The translations under genes and the position numbers were made by a program. Shown one piece after another: positions 9,825-20,126 of a DNA stretch of 64,000 bases (position 1 is the first letter of the stretch; every line of letters begins with the position of its first letter). A model generated the notes under the pieces. The model had not been told where the DNA came from. It saw only the letters and a list, made by a program, of their open reading frames with translations, and made no database searches. This DNA comes from Platanthera guangdongensis. Lineage: Eukaryota > Streptophyta > Magnoliopsida > Asparagales > Orchidaceae. The stretch lies in assembly GCA_039583875.1 (NCBI GenBank), contig CM077158.1, positions 124,121,900 through 124,185,899 on the forward strand, in the 5' to 3' direction.

Positions 9825-12800
9825 TTACTCTAAGTTTAACATTCCTAGTTCAATTTTGAATCTATTGAACTTAGCTTCTTCTAGGGGCTTAGTAAACATA
9901 TCAGCTATTTGATTATCAGTTTTAACATATTCAGTAAAATATCTTCTCTTTCTACATACTCCCTAAGAAAATGATATTTAATTTCAATATGTTTAGTTCT
10001 ACTATGTGATACAGGGTTATTAGCTATTGAAATAGCACTTGTAGAATCACAGAAAAGTGGAGTTCTACTTACCTGAAATCCATAGTCCTCTAGCTGATGT
10101 TGTATCCACAGAAGTTGAGCACAGCAACTTCCTGCAGCTACATACTCTGACTCTGCTGTGGAGATAGCCACACTGGTTTGCTTTTTGCTACTCCATGAAA
10201 TTAGTCTCCCACTTAGGAATTGACAGGTTCCAGTAGTGCTCTTTCTATCCTCTTTGCATCCTGCAAAGTCTGCATCTGAATAACCTGTTGATCAAAATCT
10301 CCATTCCTAGGGTACCAGAGGCCTAGATAGGGAGTGCCCTTTAGATATCTCAATATTATTTTGACTGCTGTCAAATGAGACTCTTTAGGGCAGGCTTGAT
10401 ACCTGGCACAAACACATGTAGCATACATGATGTCAGGTCTACTAGCAGTCAAGTATAATAGGGAGCCAACTATCCCTCTATACAAGGTTTCATCTACAGG
10501 TTTCCCTGCATCATCCTTGCTAAGAGACATACTTGACCCCATAGGAGTCTTCATGGTGCTGGATGAATCCATACCATACTTCCTTATGAGTTCTAGGGTG
10601 AACTTGGACTGACATATGGATAAACCACTTTCAGTCTGTTTAACTTGGAGACCCAAGAAAAACTTCAGCTCTCCCATACTACTCATCTCAAACTGACCTT
10701 GCATCAGTTTAGCAAACTTTTTGCAAAGGCTGCTTTCAGTAGACCCAAATATAATGTCATCTACATATATTTGGACTAGTATGACTTTGCCTCTAGATTC
10801 CCTAAGGAATAGAGTTTTATCTATTTTCCCCCTTGAGAACTTGTTCTCAATGAGGAAACTAGATAGGGTTTCATACCAAGCCCTAGGGGCTTGCTTTAAC
10901 CCATATAAAGCTTTCCTAAGTCTATAGACATGATGAGGTAGAGTTGGATCAACAAAACCTGAAGGCTGTTCCACATAGACTTCTTCTTTAAGATTACCAT
11001 TTAGGAATGCTGACTTGACATCCATTTGGTAAACCTTGAATCCTTGATAGGTTGCATAGGCCAAGAACATTCTTATGGCTTCCAGTCTGGCTACTGGAGC
11101 AAAGGTTTGATCAAAATCAATACCTTCTTCTTGCCTATATCCTTTAGCAACCAATCTTGCCTTATTCTTAATGATGACCCCTTGTTCATCCATCTTATTC
11201 CTGTAGATCCACTTAGTTCCTATTACATTGTGGTCTTTAGGTTTAGGAACAAGTTCCCAAACCTTGCACCTCTTGAACTGATTAAGCTCTTCTTGCATTG
11301 CTTCAGTCCATTGTGGATCTTGTATTTCATCTTCAAACTTCTTAGGTTCAACTTGTGACAGAAAGCTGGAGTAGATTGCTGCATTCATGTTTCTACTCCT
11401 GGTTTGAACTCCTTGTCTTGGATCTCCAATAATCAGCTCTACTGGATGATCTCTAAGATGTCTGTGGGCTGGAGGCATCCTAACTTCTGGTTGAACCACT
11501 TCAGCATCTGCATCATGCTGTATACCTTGGATTTCTTCAGCAATTGGCACATTTAGTTCTCCCCCTGGACAACAGCTACTGTCTTCTACTTGATGTCTTG
11601 CAGCAGGCACTTCTTCTATAGTAAGCTTGTCCATTTTCTTTGTCAAACCTATGGGGCTGCATACACTACTAGACAACTCATTATTAATAAGTTTAATCTC
11701 ATCAAAAACTACATGCACAGATTCTTCTACAACTTGTGTAGTCAAGTTGTAGACTCTATAAGCCTTATTATTATTGCTGTACCCAACAAAAATTCCCTCT
11801 TGGGACTTGGCAGCAAACTTAGTTAAGTAAGACTTCCCATTGTTAAGTATGAAGCATTTGCAACCAAAGATCCTAAAATAGGATAGGTTTGGTTTCCTGC
11901 CTTTCACAACTTCATAGGGGGTCTTGTTAAGCCTTTTAGTGATGGTAGCCCTATTTATAACATGGCATGCAGTGTTAACTGCTTCAGCCCAGAAATATTC
12001 TGGCAGTGATGTATCACTTAGTATGGTCCTACCAGCCTCTATCAAGGTTCTATTCTTCCTCTCAGCAATGCCATTTTGCTGAGGTGTTCTAGGTGAAGAG
12101 AATTCTTGAAATATCCCAAAGTCTTCACATAGTTTTGTCATGCTATCAGACTGAAATTCAGTGCCATGATCACTTCTAATCTTGACCACTGTACTATTTA
12201 GTTCATTCTGAATTTGCTTGACAAAGTTGTGGAAGACACTAGGTGTTTCAGATTTCTGTCTTAAGAAGAACACCCAGGAAAACCTTGAGTAGTCATCTAC
12301 AACTACAAAGGTATAGACCTTCCTACCTAAGCTGTGAACTGGCATTGGACCAAAGAGATCCATATGCAAGAGGTATAAACACCTCACAGCATCTTTGTTT
12401 TCTATGCTTCTAAAGGTGGATTTAGTCTGCTTGCCCTTTTGACAAGCTGAGCAAATACCATCTTTGACACACTTAACTTGAGGACCATTACTCACTAACT
12501 CTTTGCTAAAGAGTTTGCTAATAGTCTTGTAGTTAAGATGGGCAAGCCTCTTGTGCCATTTGACACAATGAGAGACTGTCTCATCAGCTACAAGACAAAC
12601 TGGAGAACCATTGTTCTTAATCATAATGTCTAGGCAGTAGACATTCCTTTTCCTATAACCTGTCAAAATGATCTCTTGATCACTTGACCTCTTGATATGA
12701 CAACCATTTTTAACAAATGAGATGTCATACCCTACATCACTTAATTGACTTATACTTATTAGGTTGTGTTTCAACCCTTTAACATAAGCCACTTGAGTAA

Positions 12801-15039
12801 TGGTAACCAAGTTTGTAGAAATGTTACCAAACCCTTTGATGATTCCTTTTTCAGAACCACCAAAGGTGACTTTTGGACCATCTTTTACTAGAATGTAGTC
12901 CTTTAGTAATCCTTTAGTTCCAGTCATATGTCTGGAACATCCACTGTCCAAGTACCATGTTGGGGTATGGCCACTTGGACTCATCTGCAAAACAGATTAA
13001 TGAACCTTAGAATCCAAAGAATTCTTGGGTCCTTGGTACTTGTTAGTCTGCAATCTGACAAAGCTACCTACTGGCTTTCCACCAGATAGCTTGGTACACA
13101 CTTTGGCACTAGCATTGTGCCAACAGTCCACTGCAAAATGGCCAACTTTGCCACAGCACCAACATTCAAACTTATTGTACGTTTGCTTAGGTACAGCCTT
13201 GGCTGTCTTGTCTACAGCAGCCTTGTTGAATGTTGGGGCTTTGCCCTTGGACTTAGACTTGGACTGCTCAGTCCCTGCAGGTCTAATAAAGCCCAGTCCA
13301 GCCTTGTCTTTATGATGAACAAATTCATCAATTAAAGGTAGAACTGACTTAGGTTTAGAAAACCTAGCAACAAGATCTCTCTCTTTCTAAAGATTTATCT
13401 CCAGACTCTTGATTTGATCATTCTTAAAGGTGATAGTGCCCATCTGAATCACTGTTATGTGTTTCAGCCTGGCTATTTCATTAAGCTTTTGATCAAATTG
13501 CTTCTCAGAATCTGTTGCAGCAGCTTTAAGATCAGCAATTTCCTTTGCCTGACTTTTGGCAAGGGACTTGCTTTTCTTGTAAGCTTGCAACAGCACTTTA
13601 TATTCATCTATAAGCTGATGAATATCATCCTCAGACTCAGATACATTCTCATCACTTGATGAAGAAGAATCTGAATCTGAACTAGAACAAGAAACTGAAC
13701 TTGAACTTGAACATTGTACCTTACTGGGTCCTGGCTGCTCCAGGATTTTGGCACTCTCTGTCAAAGCCATTAGCCCTTGGCATTGACTGTCTTCTTGTTC
13801 ATAAATAGACTCCATGATCTGCATGAATTCTTCTTCTTCTTCTTCAGCAAACAGCCCTATGTAGGCTTCAGCCTCAGACTCAGTTTCTGAAGAAGAGATA
13901 TCTGATAGAGTCTTCTCCTTCTTAGCAACAAAAGACTTCTCTTTCTTGCCTTTGAAGTGAGGCTTTTTCCTGTCACCAGATTCCTTTCTCTTCTCTGGAC
14001 AATCTGCAATAACATGACCCTGTCTATTGCAGCAATATCACACTATCTTTGAACCAGTTGCCTTGCTTGACTTTATCCTCTTCCTGTCTTTCTTTGAAGG
14101 TTTTTTCTCCTGATAAAAGACTTCCTTTTCCTTTGAAGAAGAAGGTCTTGACCTCCACAGTTTCTTCTTCAAGAATTTCTGAAAGTGTCTAGTGAAGGCA
14201 GCAAAGTCTTCATCACTTTCACTGCTCTCAGTCTTTGTGCTGACTGACTCATCTGATTCTGATTCAACTACCTCTGGAGGTGGAGTTGATGACTTATTCC
14301 TGCACTTTCTGGGAACTTCTGTCTTGAAAGCAACAGTTCTTTCCTTGTGCTCAGTCCTTGTTGATTTCTCCTCCTCCTTCCTCACTGTCAATTGCATTTC
14401 ATATGACAACAACTTGCCAAACAGTGTAGGAGGAGGAATTTCTCCCAACTTAGTCATTTCTCTAATGGCACAGATCTTTGTGTCCCAATCTTTGGTTAGG
14501 GACCTTAGGAACTTGTCATTTAGTTCATAGTTACTGAACTCTCTTCCATAAGACATGAGTTCATTAACTATTCTGTAGAACTTCTTGTAGCACTCAGTTA
14601 TGCTATCACCTTTACCTTGTCTAAAACTCTCATACTCCTGATTTAGCAAGGATTTTCTATCTTGTCTTACTTCTTCAGATCCTTCCATATACACCATAAG
14701 AGTGTCCCACATCTCCTTGGCTGTCTTACAGTGTATAAGATTCTGAAATGTTGCATCATCTATGGCACTCACTATAATGTTTTGTGCCCTCTTGTCCATT
14801 GTGGCTAGGACAATCTCATCCTTAGTCATCTCAGAGAAATCCTTTGGAGTTCTCTGATTTGCATCTAAAACTGAAATCTTCATGGGCACATAAGGCCCTT
14901 CCTTTACTGTGATGTAGATTCTAGGGTCTGAGGCCTCCATAAACAGCCTTACCCTTTCCTTCAAGATCCCAAAGATCTCTTTCCTGCATATGGGTAATTT
15001 CATGGAACCCAATTCCTTGTGATTCTCAGAGGAACCCAT
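9825..15039 (-). pseudogene. C1 gag-pol polyprotein, nearly intact
   Basis: The frame starts at ATG 15039 and stays the same as far as about 10285, so gag and pol form one ORF. Gag has a UBN2-type capsid region (15039-14038), a CCHC knuckle whose first Cys codon became TGA (14038-14040), an acidic stretch, a coiled coil (about 13640-13390) and a second knuckle (CWCCGKVGHFAVDC, about 13150). Pol follows: protease [10 protein letters not shown] (about 12950), WHKRLAHLN pre-integrase, an integrase core with Asp, Asp (RSDHGTEF) and Glu (NGIAERKNR), a reverse transcriptase with YVDD (about 10760), and RNase H. Defects are in-frame stops at 14038, 13387 and about 13003, and frameshifts near 10285 and 9930. 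RT sequence places it in the SIRE/Maximus (Sirevirus) group. Confidence 0.9.
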
Positions 15040-15139
15040 GTTTCTTGATTTTCTTGAATTTCTTGAATCTTTGTTTTGCCTTATACTGAATCTGCCAAAC
15101 AGGATCTCCTCAGACAGTTAGTCCTTTTTGAGGAACCTC

Positions 15140-15151
15140 CCTTTGATACCA
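15140..15151 (-). other. Primer-binding site of C1, tRNA-iMet
   Basis: Minus-strand TGGTATCAAAGG lies two bases inside the LTR end. It differs by little from the initiator-Met complement TGGTATCAGAGC and fixes the orientation of gag-pol below it. Confidence 0.8.
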
Positions 15152-15477
15152 CTTGAAAGATATGGTACCTAAACACCTAGAGGGGGGGGTGAATAGGTGA
15201 CCTAATCCTTTTTAAACTTAAATTGCAGCAATCAGTTATATCACAGAATACTAACTATTTTATCACTGCAAACACACAGCATGCACAGCAACAATCACAG
15301 CACAGCACAGCATACACAATGGTTTATAGTGGTTCCCCAAGATATGGGTACATCCACTTTCCCCCTTCGCCTATCTAGCAGTGTACTAGATTCGGCCAAA
15401 CTCCTCCACTGTCTCAGAACCCTAATTGGTTCCTACACCTCAGGCCCAAAGCCTTACAACTCAGCTTTATCCCAAAG

Positions 15478-15573
15478 CCAACACTCAGCCAATCAAGGCC
15501 TACACTCAGCCAACCAAGGCCTACACTCAGCCAACCAAGGCCTACACTCAGCCAACAAGGCCTACACTCAGAG
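15478..15573. repeat. Short tandem repeat in the C1 LTR
   Basis: About four head-to-tail copies of a unit of roughly 21 bases, CCTACACTCAGCCAACCAAG, lie in the transcribed part of the LTR. Copies differ by single bases or a one-base gap. ORFs across it are artefacts. Confidence 0.8.
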
Positions 15574-16052
15574 ATCTCAATCTCCTACACTCAGGCTCTC
15601 AAGCCCTACCCTCAGCCTTTATAATTATAGGCTTACAATTATCTCAGATCCAAAGGATCCTACATATAAAAATGTATTACAAATATTAACTCAACAACTC
15701 AGAAATAAAAGAGGGGAGTTGAGAGTTTCTTGATGAGTTCTTGGAAGAACTCAGCTGGATTCAATCTGACTTAGCTTTCTTCAAAGCTTCTTGAGTAGAA
15801 CTGAATAAGACTGAATCCTCCCACAGTAGTTCCTTGACCTCTGCCACTTAAGAACCAGAATGAATATGAATCCTTCTTCTCAGCCTAGTTCCAGAGGCTG
15901 ATTTCTTGGATGGAGCCCTCTCTCTCCAACTTCTTAGATCTGCACTTGGACTGCAAGATCTTCTTGTGTTGATACTCTATGTACCACTTTAATAACTTGT
16001 TCTTCAACAATGTGATCAACCTTAACAACTCAGTTTCTGTAAACTGTATGAG

Positions 16053-16066
16053 CATATTTATAGGCC
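16053..16066 (-). promoter_or_regulatory. Predicted TATA box of the C1 LTR
   Basis: Minus-strand GGCCTATAAATATG lies about 130 bases downstream of the palindrome array, a good match to a plant TATA box. Confidence 0.6.
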
Positions 16067-16194
16067 TTCTTCATGGTAACCGGCTGGTCCGGTCCATAAC
16101 TGACTTCTGATATCTCTGACAGGTGCTGTAGACCGGCTGGAACGGCAGCTGTCAAGTCATCCAGTCATTTCTTGAAAATCTCTAACTGTCTGAA

Positions 16195-17130
16195 AGTGTC
16201 GAGACTTTCTGTCTTTAAGTGTCGACACTTATAGACCAAGTGTCGACACATGCTGTGTAAGTGTCGACACAAGTCTACAAGGTGTCGACACAACTCCTTG
16301 TATGTCTCGACACAGATTCTTCTTCAGGTGTCGACACTGAAATTGAGTGTCGACACAAGTACTTGATCTTCTATCTGTACTGAATTCTTCTAAGTGTCGA
16401 CACATCACCTTTGTGTTGACACAACTTCTTGTGTTGAATTTGTCAAGTGTCGACACTACTTCTTGGTGTCGACTCATAGTCTTCTATGTTGATACTTGCT
16501 GAGTGTCGACACAGCTCCTTGTGTCGACACACCTTCTTTTTGTTGAGACTTCAGCTGAGTGTTGACACATTCCCTTAGTGTCGACACTTGTACTTAGAAT
16601 AATTTTGTTGATCTTTCTGATCTTTGCTAAGTGTCGACACAGCTCCTTGAGTCGACACTTTCTTCAAGTGTAGAGTCTTTAGCTGAGTGTCGATACATTG
16701 TGCTGGGTGTCGACACATACTTCATGTGTTGACTCTTCTGGTTGTGTGTCGACACATTATGCTGGGTGTCGACACATACTTCAAGTGCTGACCCTTCTGT
16801 TGAGTGTCGACACATTGTTCTGAGTGTCGACACTTTAACTTGGTCTCTGCAGACTTTTGCTGAGTGTCGATACAGCTCCAAGTGTCGACGCTTTCTGGTG
16901 TAGACACAGCTTCACTGGGTGTCGACACAGCTCCTTGTGTCGACACTTTCTGTCTGCACTTTTCTTAACTGAGTGTCGACACAGCTCCAAGTGTCGACAC
17001 TTACTGTCTGGTGTCGACTCTGCATCCCAAGTGTCGACACAATGACTCCAAGTGTCGAAACTGCTTGTCTGGGTGTCGACACAAGTCTTCTTAAGTGTCG
17101 ACACTTTCCCTCTGGGTGTCGACACATAGA
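16195..17130. repeat. GTGTCGACAC palindrome array in the C1 LTR
   Basis: I count about 25 exact copies of GTGTCGACAC in roughly 930 bases, plus decayed forms such as GTGTTGACAC and GTGTCGATAC. The decayed forms fit C-to-T change at the central CpG. Flanks such as CAGCTCC and CATACTTCA recur, suggesting local duplication. Minus-strand ORFs here read as Cys-Arg-His/Val-Asp-Thr repeats and are artefacts. Confidence 0.95.
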
Positions 17131-17270
17131 CTTAGAAACTTTTTGCTTCAGTCCAGTGATTACATAACCTGCACAAGTAAACTCAACATACATCAAATAC
17201 ATTATGATGTATATCATTGAGTTGGGTGAGGCTTCTTCAAATCAGGTACATTTGACCAATGTACCCAACA

Positions 17271-17284
17271 ATCTCCCCCTATTT
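17271..17284 (-). other. Polypurine tract of C1
   Basis: Minus-strand AAATAGGGGGAGAT directly precedes the LTR start TGTTGGGTAC. The same tract precedes the 3' LTR of E_B at 31543. It would prime plus-strand DNA synthesis. Confidence 0.8.
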
Positions 17285-17562
17285 GGAGAAGTCATAACCC
17301 TTAGTCAATGATATACACCATTCATAATTAAAAATTACAAAATGATGTAAAGCAGGTTATATTCAGCAGGGTAAACATAAACATGTATTAATTCACACAT
17401 GTATACACATTCATCATTTCAGAATAAATAAGAAATAGACACATTCATAGAACAATCATGAAATATATTGATCATATATTTTTCTTATACATTTTCAGTA
17501 GTTTACAAAAAAATGTTTTACATTTAAAAGATTACAAAATAATCTTCAAGTATAATCTTAAT

Positions 17563-19360
17563 CTATTTCTGATCAGGTTCCTTAATAACTATTCCCTTGC
17601 CAGCTTGAACTTGAGCTTTGACAGGGGCATCAACAGTTTCAGCATCAGCAGGCTTCTTGCCTTTTAGATCTTTCTTTTTGAGTTCTTCAGCTTTGATCTT
17701 CTGCCTCTCAAAATAGTGATATGGCTTAGGAAAGTACTTGCTAGGCTCTACTGCAGTAGGAGGTAGCTTTCCCATCTTTGCCTTCATTCTGTATTGAACA
17801 ATGGCTTCTTGTCTGATCTCATGTTTCCTCCATTCAGCTTTAGAAAACCATTTGTTCCTGTCATGAGTATTGTCTTTGGCAGCTTTCCAGGCAGTTAATA
17901 TTATATTCCTAGAGGTAGGGCTCCACTGTTCAAAGTCTGGCCTTTGTTCTGCTTGTTCGCTAAACCTCTTTTTGGACAACCTTGTCTCTTCTTCTTTCTG
18001 TAGAGCCTCTTGCATGGCTTCAGATATAGGTTGAACAACCTTTTCAATATGGACATTGTCCTTGCCCTCAGGTGGGCTATACATTGTGCTCACATCTGCT
18101 TGAATCATTTCAAAGTCTGGAGCTGGATAAATGACCTGAGCTACTTCTGGTTGCTCACCTCCAAAATAAGCAGGATTTAGTCCAGATTCAGCAACCTCAT
18201 TGTCATCACACAGAGGAGGATAGCCAAGTATAGCTCTGATGGAATTTGATATCCAGTTTATTCAGAGCTTGCCTTGACTAGTACTCTCTCCCCCTTTATG
18301 ACTTCTCTAGCCATGTGATCTCTGTCATCATCCTTCTGAAATCTGATTTGACTATCCAAGTATCTGATGCCATCTTTAAAGAAAGGTTTAAGCTTTTGAA
18401 GTTGTTCAGATATGACCTTTTGGGAGGCTTGGATTGCAGTCTTTACAGCAGAAATTTCCTCTTGAAAGGCTTTGTCAAATTCAGCTTTGAAAGTAGCAGA
18501 AGAGGTAGAAGGTTCAGCAGCCTTGTTCTTCAATTCAGTGACTATAGCATTATGAGAAGCAGTCAAGTTGTCATTCATCCTTAGTTGATTTTCAAGAACA
18601 TATCCTTGCTTCAATGCTATATCATCTACCTGTGCTTTGATCTTCTCTTGGTGTGTTGCCAAATACACCACTGCATTTCCACCTTTGTGAAAGCAATCAG
18701 TCATTTCCTTTTTGTTAAGGTTCATTTCAAACCTTATAGACTTTATATCTTGGGCCAGATCAAACTGCAAAGCTTTGTGCCCTTCATCTACATAAGCCTC
18801 TATAGCTTTTCTCTGTTCATCCAGTTTTATCTGCATTGCAATCATTAATGCACTATAATCAACAGTTGGAGCTTGTTGAACTATAGGCTGTGGGGCTATA
18901 GATTGCAGAGCTTTCTTATAACTCTGACTTCTCTTTTTAAAGACATACAGTTTCTTCTTCTTTGCCCTAGCACTCTCCTCATCTTCAGAGGCAGAAGTGC
19001 TGGCTATGTCAACCCTATCCTTAGGGCTTGGAGGTCTGTCAGCTTGCACATCAGGTGCCTTCTCAGTTTTTGGCCTTAAAGGCTCTTCCAGAACTTGCAC
19101 TTGCTCCCCCTCAGCAGCAGCATGATCTTTTTCAGCAGCATCCTTGTCCATGTCAAAATCTGCTTGATCTAGATTTAGAAATAAATCTTCCATGGTGTAT
19201 TCAAGGGGTGAAGAAGCTGGAGACATTCTTTGCTCTTCAACTACTGGATCAGGAATCTCTTCTTGTACAGCAGATGTGTCTTTTATAACAACATCTGGAG
19301 CTTGACTAGGCAGCTGAGTTTGCTAAGGAACATCAGACAAATCAGCATCTTCTTTAAGAT
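17563..19360 (-). pseudogene. ORF3 (env-like) C-terminal part of C1
   Basis: Minus-strand frames 19360-18258 and 18235-17563 read into each other, with one in-frame stop near 19325 and a frameshift near 18260. The protein has an acidic Pro/Ser-rich start (PPSPKDRVDIASTSAS), a basic cluster (AKKKKLYVFKKRSQSYKK), a long helical region with coiled-coil character (about 18780-18330), and a Lys-rich tail (EELKKKDLKGKK, ending PDQK). There is no membrane segment. It lies upstream of PPT and LTR, the normal place for the end of ORF3. I take it as the C-terminal part of the protein whose N-terminus is at 8263-9310. Function is unknown. Confidence 0.6.
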
Positions 19361-19405
19361 ATGCTAACTCAACAAGATAAACTCAACAACTCAACAACTC
19401 AGAAA

Positions 19406-20076
19406 TATAGTGCATCTTCCGCTTGAATCTTTAATTCAAGTTCGTGTCTTCAAATTTCTGATGAGGATTTCTATCTCTAGGGTCCTGATATCGTGAGATT
19501 TGGCGATTGTAGTCACCTTCAGGTTGAAAAGAGGAGGCAAAGATTACAGGATCTTCCTCACCTGATCACCATTTGAAAAGCACTTCCTGAGGGATCTTGA
19601 GGCGTTGAAAATTTTGGTGAATCTTTTATATATGCTGTCAACCTCCTCATTGATCTCTATCCTGAACTGTTCATATTCAGACTTGAGTCGGAACAGCTTC
19701 GACTCTTTCACCTGCGACGCACCTTCGTGAGTAAGTTCAAGTAACCGCAATATATCATACGCAGTTTCACAGTTACAGGTTCGATTGAATTTAGTTTTAT
19801 CTAATGCGTAGAATAGAGAGTTAATTTCCTTAGCATTGTACGTACATCTAAGCTTATCTGTTTCATCTCACTTATTATTTGGTTAGATTAAGACAGTATC
19901 CCCTACAGTGATAGTGGCTGTAGTGTATTTTGTCTCTACTATGGCCATACGTCCATTCTTTGAGTTATCAGAAAATTTCTCATTTGTGATCTCCAGTGAC
20001 TATAGTCACTCCCCTTAAAGATTGAAGGTCTAATCACACCTTGTCCCTCAGAGAATGCGTGAACAGAGTTGTCCAT
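19406..20076 (-). pseudogene. C2 gag N-terminal part, broken
   Basis: A start at ATG 20076 gives MDNSVHAFSEGQG and the Copia gag signature of the DUF4219/UBN2 type (FKGSDYSHWRSQMRNFL). Further on are LLELTHEGASQVKESKL, EYEQFRI and DQVRKIL, standard for Copia capsid. Stops occur near 19960, 19850, 19545 and 19440. The frame is cut by C1 at about 19405, and the remaining gag is at 8262-6612. The PBS lies 37 bases upstream of the start. Confidence 0.8.
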
Positions 20077-20112
20077 CTTACTTCAGGATTTTAAGCCTTT
20101 AGAACTAATCTC

Positions 20113-20124
20113 CCTCTGATACCA
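20113..20124 (-). other. Primer-binding site of C2, tRNA-iMet
   Basis: Minus-strand TGGTATCAGAGG, an almost exact complement of the initiator-Met tRNA end, two bases from the LTR. Confidence 0.85.
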
Positions 20125-20126
20125 CT

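Larger units (their letters stand above)
15154..17270 (-). repeat. Single LTR of C1
   Basis: In plus coordinates it runs from TGAAAGATATGG to TGTACCCAACA. A PBS abuts the 15154 end and a polypurine tract abuts the 17270 end, so both neighbours are internal sequence. U3 has the GTGTCGACAC array (16195-17130). A TATA box follows on the minus strand at 16066-16053. The AGAGGGGGGGTGAATAG block near 15180 also occurs in the E_B and C2 LTRs and the 54463 LTR piece. Confidence 0.85.
8263..19405 (-). mobile_element. Circularly permuted one-LTR Sirevirus-type element (C1)
   Basis: This unit lies inside the gag of C2. Minus-strand order is ORF3 C-terminal part (about 19360-17563), PPT (17284-17271), one complete LTR (17270-15154), PBS (15151-15140), gag-pol (15039-9825), palindrome spacer, and ORF3 N-terminal part (9310-8263). 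A normal element is LTR-gag-pol-ORF3-LTR; here one LTR is used from both sides and the outer ends lie within ORF3. Ends appear to share CATATCTT. Flanking host sequence shares ATAT at both sides. The total (about 11.1 kb) is close to one internal region plus one LTR. Confidence 0.65.

Noticed and set aside
14038..14040. Programmed TGA readthrough between gag and pol of C1
   Set aside because: The TGA replaces the first cysteine of a zinc knuckle that is present as Cys in the related fragment at 1-735, so it is an ordinary mutation.
15281..15733. 150-codon ORF with LHSANQG repeats
   Set aside because: It is within the C1 LTR and the repeats are a 21-base tandem repeat on the non-coding strand of the element.
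16195..17130. CRISPR-like array
   Set aside because: Irregular spacing, 10-base palindromes and a plant retrotransposon context; no cas genes.
16627..17217. Overlapping minus-strand ORFs with repeated Cys-Arg-His and Val-Asp-Thr peptides
   Set aside because: They are translations of the GTGTCGACAC array in an LTR; several frames are open at once because the word lacks stops.
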